Below are positions 1-8,679 of a DNA stretch of 33,472 bases, piece after piece. The position numbers and the translations under genes are program-made. This DNA comes from CAZTAK01 sp964611585. GTDB taxonomy: Bacteria > Pseudomonadota > Alphaproteobacteria > SHVP01. The notes beneath the pieces were generated by a model that was not told the DNA's origin, ran no database searches, and saw only the letters and a list, made by a program, of their open reading frames with translations. The stretch covers positions 1 to 33,472 of the forward strand of contig CAZTAK010000027.1 of NCBI GenBank assembly GCA_964611585.1, written 5' to 3'. Within the stretch, counting starts at the first letter, position 1. Each line of letters starts with the position of its first letter.

Positions 1-623
1 CCAAACGGATCGGAGCCGATGACGACAATGCCCGCACCGGCAACACTTTCCCCTATGGTTTCCTCGATCAATACGCGCGCCAACCGCCCGACCTGCGCAA
101 AGGTGGCGACGCGGGGATGGGTTTCGTTGGTGCCGACGACCGGAACGCTTAGCGCAAGCGCGGTCGTCAGGTCGAGATCGTCGCGGCGAAATTCCCACGG
201 TTCGAACATCAGTGCGATCGCCGCATCGGGCGGCAGCGAGCGGATCATCGGCCCGGTTATCGGGCGCACGAAGCCTGCGTTGGTGACAAGGTGCGATTCG
301 GGTCCGAACCGGCGCGCCGGTTCGGCCGTGAGTTCGATCCGGTCGATAACTCCAAGACTTTGCGCCCAGTCGCCGACATGGGCGATTACGTCATTCGCAG
401 TGCCGTAATGCGAATCTTTTGCCACCGCGAACACGCGCTCTGCGCCCGCCAGTGCGGCGATCAGGCAGGTGACCGCAAACGCGCCCGAGGCGGCCTCGGT
501 CAGCACGCAAATTTCGGAAAGATCGAGTTCCATATCGGTGATCGCCGCGTGCATCGCAACTTCGGCTGCGCTTCGTTCGGCGCCGCGGGGCAGGGTAATT
601 GGATCAGGTGGCAACCGGTTCAA
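1..623 (-). CDS. Unidentified protein of the sugar cluster, 3' end cut off by window edge
   Basis: An open frame runs without a stop from a TTG at 623 to the window edge (207 codons). The TTG is chosen because a GGAAGG lies about 8 bases upstream; it overlaps the end of asnB by 20 bases, as in a coupled operon. I do not recognise the family with certainty. The visible part contains a stretch that looks like alternating strands and helices of a Rossmann-like fold (residues about 40-70, with TEAASGAFAVT and AALAGAERVFAVAKDS), a segment VPVVGTNETHP near residue 165 and a glycine-rich end (GAGIVVIGSDPF) just before the cut. It is the last visible gene of the minus-strand glycan operon, so a role in sugar or glycan metabolism is an inference from position only. 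A dehydrogenase-like or SAH-hydrolase-like nucleotide-binding fold is possible but not shown. Confidence 0.6.
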   Translation of the reverse strand, partial: MNRLPPDPITLPRGAERSAAEVAMHAAITDMELDLSEICVLTEAASGAFAVTCLIAALAGAERVFAVAKDSHYGTANDVIAHVGDWAQSLGVIDRIELTAEPARRFGPESHLVTNAGFVRPITGPMIRSLPPDAAIALMFEPWEFRRDDLDLTTALALSVPVVGTNETHPRVATFAQVGRLARVLIEETIGESVAGAGIVVIGSDPF

Positions 624-2502
624 GACCGTTTCCTTCCAGGAAAATTTCGAGCCACTGTTCAAAACAAAGCAGCGACCAGATCAGCAGTCGCCGGTTGGTG
701 GCGCCGTTCAGGTGTTCGTCGACCAAGTCTTGCACCGCGCGCCGGTCGAGAAAATCGTAAAGACGCGTGCCGCGCCCGTACAGGCGGCGGCGCACATAGT
801 CGATGCTCTCGCCCTTGAACCAGCTGGCATCGGGAGCCGAGAACCCCTGCTTCTCGCGCTCGCTCACCTCTTCGGGCACGAAACGGCGCATGACCTTGCG
901 GAGAATCAATTTTCCGTCCTGGGTCCTGTGAAAGTATTTTGAGACCTTGTCGCCGGCCTCGTTCTCGTTGAGCCGAATTACTTCGCTTAGGTTGCCGAGT
1001 TTCTGGCGAACCGGAACCGCCATCGCGGTATCCACCAGAGCGTTGTCGAGAAACGGTACCCGCGTTTCCAGCCCGTGCGCCATCGAGAGCTTGTCTTCCA
1101 TCACCAGAAGGCCATGCAGAAACGTTTTGGCTTCAAAGTAGAGGGAATGATTGATGTAGTCCTCGGGTCTTGTTAGGCCGGCGGCGGGGCTAGCGAACAC
1201 GTCGTGGAAGATTTCCCGGGTATCGAGTGTGCTGGACGCAATCGGCCGGAACAGGCCGTCAACTGCGAAATCGGGAATCAGGCGTTGCCAGTAGGCGTAG
1301 TACTTGTCGACATAGTCATCGAAATTGTCGTTGACGGCGGCACGGTAGTACCGCCACGGATAGCCGCCAAACAGTTCGTCGCCGCCCGCGCCCGACAGCA
1401 CGACCTTGCCGAATTTGCCGGCCAGTTGCGCGGCATAGAAGTTCGGATAGGATTGCCCGACGCGCGGTTCTTCGAGGTGCCACATCAGGCGCGGCAGGCA
1501 GCGTTCCATGTCGCCGGCCTTGAGCACCATCTCGTAGTGCTCGGTCTTGTGCAGATGGGAAAGCTGTTCGGCCTTCGCGCGCTCGTCGAAGGCAAGCTCC
1601 ATTCCACTTGCGGAACTCAAATCGAAGCCGACCGTAAAAGTCTTGAGGTCCGGCGTCTCGGCCGCCGCCACCGCCGTTACCGAACCTGAATCGACCCCGC
1701 CCGACAGGTAGGCACTGACCGGCACGTCGCTCACCAGTTGCCGCCGGACACCCGTCTCGAACCCGGACGCGACCTGCTCGATCAGGCGGTCTTCCGATTC
1801 AGGTGCGCCGGGTTCGGTAAACGCGAAGTCCCAGTAGCGCCGCGGTTTCCCCAAGACGTCATCGTCTGCCGATACGCTGAAGGTCGTGCCTGCGGGCAGG
1901 ATTTCGACGCCCGAGAACAGGGTCCGCCGGGTGAAGAAATTCTGGAACGTGAAATATTCGCGCACGCCTTCTGTGTCTATGGCGGCGCGGAAGGCGGGAT
2001 GGGCGTAGAATGCCTTGATCTCTGAGGCAAACAGCACGCTCTGCCCGCACAGCGCCGTATAAAGTGGCTTGATGCCGTAGCGGTCGCGCGCCAGCGTCAG
2101 CGTTCGTGTCTCCCGGTCCCAGAGCGCAAACGCGAACATGCCGTCGAACCGGGGAAGCGCGTCCGTGCCCCATTCAGCCAGCGCGTTCAGAACCACCTCG
2201 GTATCGCCGCGCGAACGGAACCTGTGACCGCGCGCTTCGAGATCGTGCCGCAGGTCGGAAAAATTGTAGACCTCGCCGTTGTAGGCGATCACGAAGCGCC
2301 CGTCGGCCGAATGCATGGGCTGGTGGGACGCCGTGGTCAGGTCGAGGATAGCAAGCCGCCGGTGGCCGAGGCCCAGCGGGCCATCGACAAATGCGCCCTC
2401 GCCGTCGGGACCGCGGTGGCGGATCCGTGCCGCCATGGCGCGCACCGTCTCCTCGGCCGCGGGCGCGCCGTCGAGATTCAGGACTCCCACTATACCGCAC
2501 AT
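604..2502 (-). CDS. asnB: Asparagine synthase-type glutamine amidotransferase (AsnB family)
   Basis: A 632-residue protein with the two standard AsnB domains. The N-terminal class II glutaminase begins MCGIVGVL, so Cys2 is the nucleophile after Met removal; RHRGPDG, AYNGEVYN and SRGDTEVV are the usual glutamine-site motifs. The C-terminal ATP-pyrophosphatase domain has the SGGVDS loop at residues 267-272 and the LSGAGGDELFGGYPWRYY motif further on. Family members use glutamine and ATP to turn a carboxylate into an amide. AsnB homologues inside O-antigen loci, such as Pseudomonas aeruginosa WbpS, are proposed to amidate uronic acids, and the neighbouring genes here make a uronic acid. I therefore favour sugar amidation over asparagine synthesis, as an inference. 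The ATG at 2502 is fixed by the invariant MCGI start. The stop of the methyltransferase lies 7 bases upstream. Confidence 0.93.
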   Translation of the reverse strand: MCGIVGVLNLDGAPAAEETVRAMAARIRHRGPDGEGAFVDGPLGLGHRRLAILDLTTASHQPMHSADGRFVIAYNGEVYNFSDLRHDLEARGHRFRSRGDTEVVLNALAEWGTDALPRFDGMFAFALWDRETRTLTLARDRYGIKPLYTALCGQSVLFASEIKAFYAHPAFRAAIDTEGVREYFTFQNFFTRRTLFSGVEILPAGTTFSVSADDDVLGKPRRYWDFAFTEPGAPESEDRLIEQVASGFETGVRRQLVSDVPVSAYLSGGVDSGSVTAVAAAETPDLKTFTVGFDLSSASGMELAFDERAKAEQLSHLHKTEHYEMVLKAGDMERCLPRLMWHLEEPRVGQSYPNFYAAQLAGKFGKVVLSGAGGDELFGGYPWRYYRAAVNDNFDDYVDKYYAYWQRLIPDFAVDGLFRPIASSTLDTREIFHDVFASPAAGLTRPEDYINHSLYFEAKTFLHGLLVMEDKLSMAHGLETRVPFLDNALVDTAMAVPVRQKLGNLSEVIRLNENEAGDKVSKYFHRTQDGKLILRKVMRRFVPEEVSEREKQGFSAPDASWFKGESIDYVRRRLYGRGTRLYDFLDRRAVQDLVDEHLNGATNRRLLIWSLLCFEQWLEIFLEGNGLEPVAT

Positions 2503-2509
2503 GCGCCGG

Positions 2510-3547
2510 TTAGGCCTTACGGGCGATGATTGTGATTCCTGCGTCTTCGGCGACCTCGCGCTCGATGGCGAGATCTGCGTCGGCGCACCAGCCGCGCAGC
2601 TCTTCCAGCGTATGGCGCGAGGCGTTGGCCGGTGCGTACCAGTCGTAATTGATCTTGTTCATCTGTTCGAGCGACCAGTCGGGCCGGTAGAACGCCTTGG
2701 CGACGTGCCAGTAGAACAACCGTTGCAGGTCGATCTTGCCCTTGGGGATTTCCAGCAGCGCGATGTCTTCGGGCACGTCGATCTCGATGTCGAGATCGCC
2801 GAGAACCTTGCCAAGCTGCGTCAACGGCTCGAGCGCATCCCAAGCCTCCTGCGGCGAAAGCGATTGCAATCGGGCGCGGACATGGTCGTCGGTGAATTCG
2901 CGAATCGGACCCTTCTTCCGGTAGATGTAGAACAGGAACCGCCCGCCGGGTTTCAGGCGCCGAGCGAGGGTGTCGAACGTGTCGTGCGGCCGGTCGGTGT
3001 GATGGAGCACACCTTCGGAGAAAATCATATCGACCGATGCGGGCGGCAGCGGCAGGGCATTGAGGTCGCACTGGATGAAGGCCCCCGCGTGACCGTGAGT
3101 GGCAAACCGCCGGCGCGCGACATCGACAGCGCCTGAGACATCGGCGCCGAGGTAATTGCACCGGTTCAGGACATCCCCGAACAGTTCAAGCGCCGACAGG
3201 CCGGCGCCGCATCCCGCATCGAGCAGGACCGGCGCCCGGTCCCCGTCCCACCAGGGCTGCGCGGCTACATTGCCGTAGCGTTCCACCAGCCAGTCGCGCA
3301 CCGGGGCGAGAAACTCGGGCTGGTCGTAAATGTCTTCCTGCGCCCACTTGAACCCGAAGCTGTCGGCGGTCTGCTGCTGGGTGCCGGAATGGGTCCCGGC
3401 TTGGCGCGGAATTCCGTCGATGACTTCGAAGTCGGTGCCGCCCGCGGCAAAGCGGCCGCCCTCGGCCTGCGCCGGTACGCCGATAAGGTCGTAGAGCCAG
3501 GCGGGCTGCGGCCCGGCCGGGCCCGGATCAGAGGTTGAGGAGGGCAT
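2510..3547 (-). CDS. Class I SAM-dependent methyltransferase of the glycan cluster
   Basis: A protein of about 345 residues. The SAM-binding motif I is VLLDAGCGAGLSALELFG near residue 107, followed by an acidic motif (NYLGADVSGAVDVARRRF), a DLNALPLPPASVDMIFSEGVLHH post-motif typical of methyltransferase type 11 enzymes, and a segment with FLFYIYRKKGP. About 85 residues precede the catalytic fold, with FEVIDGIPRQ, a short N-terminal module often seen in methyltransferases of polysaccharide loci. The substrate is unknown; O- or N-methylation of a sugar or its amide is likely from context. Its start overlaps the end of the aminotransferase gene by about 20 bases. ATG 3547 is preferred to an in-frame TTG two codons upstream; neither has a clear ribosome binding site. 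Confidence 0.85.
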   Translation of the reverse strand: MPSSTSDPGPAGPQPAWLYDLIGVPAQAEGGRFAAGGTDFEVIDGIPRQAGTHSGTQQQTADSFGFKWAQEDIYDQPEFLAPVRDWLVERYGNVAAQPWWDGDRAPVLLDAGCGAGLSALELFGDVLNRCNYLGADVSGAVDVARRRFATHGHAGAFIQCDLNALPLPPASVDMIFSEGVLHHTDRPHDTFDTLARRLKPGGRFLFYIYRKKGPIREFTDDHVRARLQSLSPQEAWDALEPLTQLGKVLGDLDIEIDVPEDIALLEIPKGKIDLQRLFYWHVAKAFYRPDWSLEQMNKINYDWYAPANASRHTLEELRGWCADADLAIEREVAEDAGITIIARKA

Positions 3548-4721
3548 CGGCAACCCGGACGAAATCGGCCTCCGTCATCCGGTTGTGGAGCGGCAGCGCG
3601 AGCGTTGTGTCGGCGAGCGCGCGGCTGACCGGAAACGACTCGTCGTCGAATCCGAACCGGTCCCGGTAATAGCCCAGCCGATGGACCGCGTGGGTGCCGG
3701 GCCGGGTCGAAATGCCTTCGGCCTCGAGGCGTTCCATGATCTCGTTGCGCGGCATCGGCGCGGATTGGGGATCGATGCGGGCGACGAACGTCTGCCAGGC
3801 GTGGCGGCCGCCGGCGGGCTCCTCGGGCAGGTGCAGCCAACTCAATCCGCCGAGGCGGTCGCGGTACCAAGCAGCCCAGCGCGCGCGCTCAATGATGAAG
3901 GCATCGAGTTTTGAAAGCTGCACCAGACCGACCGCACCCTGGAGGTCGGTCATGCGGTAGTTGAACCCGAGAACGTCAAAGTCCGGCAGGAGATAGGGTT
4001 TCGGGCCGTGGACGCGGACTTCCTCCGGTATGGCGGCGCCGTGATTGCGCATTGCCGCCGCGCGTTCCGAGAGCTCGGCGTCGTTAGTGGTCAGCATCCC
4101 GCCCTCGCCGGTGGTGATCGATTTGCGCGGGTGAAAACTGAACGCCGCCGCATCGCCGAGACCGCCCGCGGGTGTACCGTCATGGCTCGCGCCGGCGGCA
4201 CAGGCCGCGTCTTCGACGATCTTCACGGTTTCCGGCAATGCGGCGCGCAAAGCATCCATGTTTGCGCACAGGCCGAACAAGTGAACCGGAATGACGGCGC
4301 GGGTGCGTTCGGTGACGGCGGCGGCCACTGCGGCCGGATCGATGTTGAACGTCTCCGGCTCAACGTCCACCAGAACCGGCGTTGCGCCGCAGTAGATCAC
4401 CACATTGGCGGTCGCGACCCATGTGAACGACGGCACGATCACCTCGTCGCCCGGACCGGTGCCCAGCGCGGCCAGCGCCAGATGCAACGCGGTGGTGCAA
4501 CTGGTCGTCGCCAGCGCGTGCCCGACCTGGTGGCGCTCGGCAAACGCGGCCTCGAAGGCCTGCACCTTCGGCCCCTGGGTCAGCCAGCCCGATTCGATGG
4601 GCTCGCGCAGGGCCTGCCACTCTTCGTCCCCCAGACTGGGGTGTGCAATATCGATGCGGGTTTTGGTCAGAAGGCGCCGCCCGTCAGGTGTCCGTATCGA
4701 CGCGGGCGCGGCGTTGCGCAA
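3528..4721 (-). CDS. DegT/DnrJ/EryC1/StrS aminotransferase, sugar-nucleotide type
   Basis: A 397-residue PLP-dependent sugar aminotransferase. Typical motifs appear in order: SGWLTQGPKVQAFE (residues 44-57), GDEVIVPSFTWVATAN (91-106), PVHLFG (145-150), VEDAACAAGA (169-178) and SFHPRKSITTGEGG with Lys200 as the expected Schiff-base lysine. Members convert a keto-sugar nucleotide to an amino sugar using glutamate, as in perosamine synthase or PglE. It is clearly different from the WbpE-like paralogue two genes upstream, so the locus likely installs two different amino groups. The start is a TTG at 4721 with AAGG 6 bases before it; the first 19 residues are unlike the family and no ATG or GTG lies closer. 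It overlaps the epimerase gene end by 38 bases. Confidence 0.9.
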   Translation of the reverse strand: MRNAAPASIRTPDGRRLLTKTRIDIAHPSLGDEEWQALREPIESGWLTQGPKVQAFEAAFAERHQVGHALATTSCTTALHLALAALGTGPGDEVIVPSFTWVATANVVIYCGATPVLVDVEPETFNIDPAAVAAAVTERTRAVIPVHLFGLCANMDALRAALPETVKIVEDAACAAGASHDGTPAGGLGDAAAFSFHPRKSITTGEGGMLTTNDAELSERAAAMRNHGAAIPEEVRVHGPKPYLLPDFDVLGFNYRMTDLQGAVGLVQLSKLDAFIIERARWAAWYRDRLGGLSWLHLPEEPAGGRHAWQTFVARIDPQSAPMPRNEIMERLEAEGISTRPGTHAVHRLGYYRDRFGFDDESFPVSRALADTTLALPLHNRMTEADFVRVADALLNL

Positions 4722-5682
4722 CTTCGGCCTTGTGGGCGCCGCGCCAGGCGATCAGTTCGCGCAGACCGGCTTCGAGGCCGACCGTGGCTTCGAACCCGAG
4801 ATCGGCCTTTGCCAGCGCGGTCGATCCGATCCGGTTCTTGACGAAAGTCTGGCCCTGAGGCTCGTAGCGGATTTTCTGGTTCGATCCGGTCAACCGCAGC
4901 ACCAGTTCCGCCAGTTCCTTGATGGTGGTGCGCTTGCCGGTGCCGATATTGTAATAGCGCGCGCTGGTGTCGGCGCCCATCGCGCACAAGTTGGCCGCGG
5001 CGCAATCGGTGACATGTACGAAGTCGTAGGCCTGACTGCCGTCGCCGTAGACCACCGGCGGTTCGCCGGCATCAAGCCGGTCGAGGATCTTCATGATCAC
5101 CGCGATGTAGGCGCCGTGGTAATCCTGCCGCGACCCGTAGACGTTCATGTACCGCAGGCCCGCCACCGGCAGGTCGTAGCGATGCGCGTAGGCGGTTGCC
5201 ATCGCCTCGCCCGCGATCTTGGTCGCGCCATAGAACGTCTTGTTGTTGAAGGGATGATCTTCGGTCATCGGCTCTTCGAGCGCATCGCCGTAAACGGAAG
5301 CGGACGAGGAATACACCAGCCGCGAGACATTGTTCGCGACGCACGCTTCCAGCACGTTGAAGGTACCGCGAATATTTACGTCGAAAGCGGCGCGCGGAAA
5401 CTCGTGACACTGCAACAGCCACAACGCGGCGAAATGAAACACGCCGTCGGCGCCCTTGAGGGCGGCATCGAGAATATCGGTTTGCGAAATATCGCCGCCA
5501 ACGTCGTAAACACGGACGCGCGAATCCCGCAGCGCCGCTTCGAGGTTCTCGGGTGTGCCGCGGACGAAGTTGTCGTAAATGACGATCTCGCCCACGTCCT
5601 CGCGCGTAAGCGCATCGACGGTATGCGATCCGATCAGACCGGCGCCGCCGACGACGACGACTTTCTTTCCCCGAATATCCAT
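4684..5682 (-). CDS. NAD-dependent epimerase/dehydratase (extended SDR)
   Basis: A 332-residue extended short-chain dehydrogenase. The NAD-binding motif GGAGLIGS is at residues 12-19, the acidic strand end IYDNF is at 35-39, the serine motif YSSSASVYGD is at 124-133 and the catalytic pair Tyr151/Lys155 sits in YGATK. RYMNVYGSRQD and the YGDGSQAYDFVHV segment are typical of UDP-hexose 4-epimerases, uronate epimerases and related NDP-sugar enzymes. The exact substrate cannot be read from sequence. ATG 5682 is chosen because GGGAGAG lies about 9 bases upstream and the fold begins there; the frame stays open further upstream to 6237, but that part is a shadow of the neighbouring gene. In context it would supply a keto or epimerised sugar to one of the aminotransferases. 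Confidence 0.9.
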   Translation of the reverse strand: MDIRGKKVVVVGGAGLIGSHTVDALTREDVGEIVIYDNFVRGTPENLEAALRDSRVRVYDVGGDISQTDILDAALKGADGVFHFAALWLLQCHEFPRAAFDVNIRGTFNVLEACVANNVSRLVYSSSASVYGDALEEPMTEDHPFNNKTFYGATKIAGEAMATAYAHRYDLPVAGLRYMNVYGSRQDYHGAYIAVIMKILDRLDAGEPPVVYGDGSQAYDFVHVTDCAAANLCAMGADTSARYYNIGTGKRTTIKELAELVLRLTGSNQKIRYEPQGQTFVKNRIGSTALAKADLGFEATVGLEAGLRELIAWRGAHKAEVAQRRARVDTDT

Positions 5683-5699
5683 GCGGTTCGGCTCTCCCG

Positions 5700-6824
5700 T
5701 CAGGCGTCCGTGTGGTTGCGCACGGCGGCAATAATTCGATCCTGCACCTCGGGCGTCAAATAGGGGTGCATGGGCAGACTCAGGACTTCGTGCGATAGGC
5801 GCTCGGACACCTCCAGTCCGCCCGGCGCGCGCGGAAAGCCGCGATAGGCCGATTGCCGGTGAAGCGGCGCCCGGTAATAAACCGCGCTCGGAATGGCCTG
5901 CGCCTTCAGGTCGGCGGCAAGGGCATCGCGCACCTCCGTCCGGATCGTGTATTGCGCCCAAACGCTGGTGTTGCCGGAGGCAGCCGCGGGGACGCCAACG
6001 GTCCCGGCAAGTCCCTCGGCATAGCGTGCCGCAACCCGGTTCCGCGCCTCGATTTCGTTCTCCAGAATTGCCAGTTTTTCCAGCAGGATCGCTGCCTGCA
6101 CGGTATCGAGCCGGCTGTTGAGGCCGATCCGGACGGCATCGTACTTGTCGCGGTCCTGACCGTGGACGCGCAGGCTCCTGAGCGTTGCCGCCATTTCCCC
6201 GTCGTCGGTGAAAACCGCACCGCCGTCGCCATAACACCCCAACGGCTTGGCTGGAAAGAAACTGGTTCCGGCCGCATCGCCCAGCGCGCCGGTGCGGACG
6301 CCGGCATGGCGTGCGCCGAAACTCTGGGCCGAATCGGCCAGTACTTTGAGGCCATGCTTGGCTGCGATGGCGGCAAGCACGGTGTAGTCGGCCGGTTGTC
6401 CGAACAGGTCGACCGGCATTACGGCCCGTGCGGTCAGGCTTGGCCCGAGTCCGGCGATCGCAGCCGTGAGGCTCTCCGCCTCCATATTGAACGTGTCCGG
6501 CCGGACGTCAACGAATACAGGCGTTGCGCCCAGCAAGGCGACGGCTTCGGCGCTGGCGCTGAAGGTGAAAGCGGGGACGAAAACCGCATCGCCCGGCCCG
6601 ATGCCCCAGGCCATCAAGGGCAGCACCAGGGCGTCGGTTCCACTGGCGCAGGCGACGGCGTGATCGGCGCCCGCGAACGCGGCCAGCGCTTCTTCCAGCC
6701 GGGCGACCTCGGGGCCGTGAATGAACCGGCCGTGGGCGAGGACGCCCGCGATTGCATCATCGATCTTCGTGCCGAGGCGCACCCGCTGCGCGGCAAGGTC
6801 AATGAAAGGAATCGGAGTGGTCAA
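5700..6824 (-). CDS. wbpE: UDP-2-acetamido-3-keto-glucuronate aminotransferase, WbpE-like
   Basis: A 374-residue DegT-family aminotransferase closely resembling P. aeruginosa WbpE: IPFIDLAAQ start, HGRFIHGPEVARLEEAL, CASGTDALVL, DLFGQPADY, and TSFFPAKPLGCYGDGGA with Lys193 as the PLP lysine. The C-terminal LNSRLDTVQAAILLEKL and LSLPMHPYL motifs are also as in WbpE. WbpE transfers an amino group from glutamate to C3 of the keto sugar made by WbpB. Both neighbours fit: the WbpB/WbpD-like fusion ends 6 bases upstream, and the dehydrogenase lies just beyond it. Only a TTG (6824) is available as start, with no clear ribosome binding site, so translation may be coupled to the fusion gene. Recognition is from remembered family motifs, not a search. 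Confidence 0.88.
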   Translation of the reverse strand: MTTPIPFIDLAAQRVRLGTKIDDAIAGVLAHGRFIHGPEVARLEEALAAFAGADHAVACASGTDALVLPLMAWGIGPGDAVFVPAFTFSASAEAVALLGATPVFVDVRPDTFNMEAESLTAAIAGLGPSLTARAVMPVDLFGQPADYTVLAAIAAKHGLKVLADSAQSFGARHAGVRTGALGDAAGTSFFPAKPLGCYGDGGAVFTDDGEMAATLRSLRVHGQDRDKYDAVRIGLNSRLDTVQAAILLEKLAILENEIEARNRVAARYAEGLAGTVGVPAAASGNTSVWAQYTIRTEVRDALAADLKAQAIPSAVYYRAPLHRQSAYRGFPRAPGGLEVSERLSHEVLSLPMHPYLTPEVQDRIIAAVRNHTDA

Positions 6825-6830
6825 GACCAG

Positions 6831-8408
6831 TCAGACAACTTCAGTAAGGCCATGGGCGGTCTCTTCGTAGCGCCGGCCGCTGCGCGTGCAGACCAGCGAT
6901 TCGTCGAGCCGTTCGCCGTCGTGGGACATCCAGCCGATAGGCGCGGCGGGGACGCCCGCCATCAGGGCGTGGGGTGCCACGTCTTTGGTGATGACGGCGC
7001 CCGCACCGACAAAACAGTACTCACCCAATGTGACGCCGCACAAAATTGTCGCGTTCGCCCCGATGGTCGCTCCGCGTTTGACCAGCGTCGGTTTGAATTC
7101 ATCCTTGCGGCTGACCTCGGCGCGGGGATTGACGACGTTGGTGAACACCATGCTGGGGCCGCAAAATACTCCATCCTCCAGGGTGACCCCCTGGTAGACG
7201 CTGACATTGTTCTGAATGCGGCAATCGTTTCCGATCCGCACGCTTGGGCCGATCATGACGTTCTGGCCGATGGTGCAGTTCGATCCGATGTGCGTGTCTT
7301 TCAAGACATGGCTGAAGTGCCAGATCCTTGTGCCCTTGCCGATCTCTACGGGTGGATCGATGAAGGCCGATCCGTGAACCATGACGCCGTCGCCAAAATC
7401 CGGCCGCGCCATACCGTCGCTCTCGGGTGAAACCGGCATTTCATTCACCATCGATTCCTCGGCTGCGTGCAAAACGCGCAAGACCCGAACGCCCTCGGTG
7501 CCGTCCGTCAGTGGCCGCGTTCCGCCGCCAACGCAATCCAGAAAATGTCGGCACTCGATCTTGAGCGGTTCGTCTTCGGCGACTTCGACCGGCTTCGCTT
7601 CGGCGCGGTTCGGCAACGGCCGTCCGGCGCGCCATTCGATCGTGTGGGGGTAATGGAGCAGTTTGCGCGCCCAGGGCTCGCCGTCGTCCAGCACCGCCAT
7701 CCCGGAGTCGCCGATGACGATCAGCTTTTGTTCTTTGAACGGGTGCAGCCATGAAACCAGAATGTGGGCCGTCCTGCCGCTGTCAAAGGTGAGATGGGTG
7801 GTCGTGACGTCGGGAACGCCGTCCTGTAGATAGGTGGCGCCCTTCGCCGAAACCTCAATCGGCTCATCGTCCATCAGCGCCAGAATCATCGAAATGTCGT
7901 GCGGCGCGAAACTCCACAGGATGTTTTCTTCCCGCCGCACCTTCCCAAGATTGAGCCGCGTTGAAAAGATATGATGAAGGGTGCCGAGTTCGCCCGCCCG
8001 GATCAAATCGTGCAGCCGGCGAAAGGCAGGGTGATAGCGCATCAGGTGGCCGACCATCAGGGTGCGGCCGCGGTCCTCCGCCTTTGCCACCACCGCCTCG
8101 GCGTCCTGAACGCCCAGTGCCAGCGGTTTTTCGACAAAAACGTGCTTGCCCGCCTCCAGCGCCTCATCGACCAGTTGCGCGTGCAACGCCGCCGGGGCGG
8201 CAATCGCGACCGCAGGAATGCCGGTGTCGGCCAGAACGTCCGCCCACGGCCGCACCGGAACTGAAAAATCGCGTGCCAGAGTCGCCGCCGGTTCCGGTTC
8301 GGGGTCGGATATCGCGGCCAGCGCCCCTAGCGCGGCGAAGTTCCGCACCAGGTTCTTGCCCCAGTAGCCGCAGCCACAGACGGCGACCTGCACCGGTATG
8401 CCAGTCAT
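6831..8408 (-). CDS. Fused WbpB-like sugar 3-dehydrogenase and WbpD-like N-acetyltransferase
   Basis: A 525-residue two-domain protein. Residues 1-325 are a Gfo/Idh/MocA oxidoreductase: VAVCGCGYWGKN Rossmann motif (8-19), the EKPLA motif (93-97), GHLMRYHPAF (120-129) and a C-terminal domain with HFLDCV. Residues about 340-525 are a left-handed beta-helix acyltransferase with hexapeptide repeats, including IRIWHFSHV-like, IGQNVMIG, CRIQNNVSVY, FCGPSMVFTNVVNPR and a GVPAAPIGWMS end, matching WbpD/WlbB. In Pseudomonas and Bordetella these are separate enzymes: WbpB oxidises UDP-GlcNAcA at C3, and WbpD N-acetylates the amine that WbpE adds at that position. The fusion thus carries the first and third of three consecutive steps, with the middle enzyme encoded next door. 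ATG 8408 begins 271 bases from the divergent dehydrogenase start. Confidence 0.92.
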   Translation of the reverse strand: MTGIPVQVAVCGCGYWGKNLVRNFAALGALAAISDPEPEPAATLARDFSVPVRPWADVLADTGIPAVAIAAPAALHAQLVDEALEAGKHVFVEKPLALGVQDAEAVVAKAEDRGRTLMVGHLMRYHPAFRRLHDLIRAGELGTLHHIFSTRLNLGKVRREENILWSFAPHDISMILALMDDEPIEVSAKGATYLQDGVPDVTTTHLTFDSGRTAHILVSWLHPFKEQKLIVIGDSGMAVLDDGEPWARKLLHYPHTIEWRAGRPLPNRAEAKPVEVAEDEPLKIECRHFLDCVGGGTRPLTDGTEGVRVLRVLHAAEESMVNEMPVSPESDGMARPDFGDGVMVHGSAFIDPPVEIGKGTRIWHFSHVLKDTHIGSNCTIGQNVMIGPSVRIGNDCRIQNNVSVYQGVTLEDGVFCGPSMVFTNVVNPRAEVSRKDEFKPTLVKRGATIGANATILCGVTLGEYCFVGAGAVITKDVAPHALMAGVPAAPIGWMSHDGERLDESLVCTRSGRRYEETAHGLTEVV

Positions 8409-8603
8409 GCCGCGCGCGCCTGTCTGCGCGCCCTGCCCCGGCCCGGAATATTCGAGGGCTTGTTCATATGTGAAGGATCGGTGTGGATGCGGCCACGCTG
8501 CCGCAGGCCGGGTGCAGAGACCACCCGCCGCTAGCGCGAAGGAAACACGGGGATTCGGTCGCGGTCAAGGGTTTTGTCGGGCCGGCGGATCGCGGCGCAT
8601 CGA

Positions 8604-8632
8604 TTGACAACACCCGGCGCGGCAAGTACCCG
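8604..8632 (+). promoter_or_regulatory. Candidate promoter for the dehydrogenase gene
   Basis: A perfect TTGACA (8604-8609) is followed after 17 bases by TACCCG (8627-8632), about 48 bases before the TTG start of the dehydrogenase. The -35 is exact but the -10 is poor. It lies in the 271-base divergent spacer between the two halves of the sugar locus, otherwise without recognisable features. Confidence 0.3.
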
Positions 8633-8679
8633 TACGCCTTCCCACTTGATTGCAAAGCGCCAGCACGGGGCGAACCCCT

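Noticed and set aside
4405..5763. Plus-strand open frame of 452 codons
   Set aside because: Antisense to the epimerase and aminotransferase genes, whose catalytic motifs are intact; the translation has no recognisable domain.
5853..7430. Plus-strand open frame of 525 codons
   Set aside because: Shadow of the WbpE-like and fusion genes, a common effect of high GC content.
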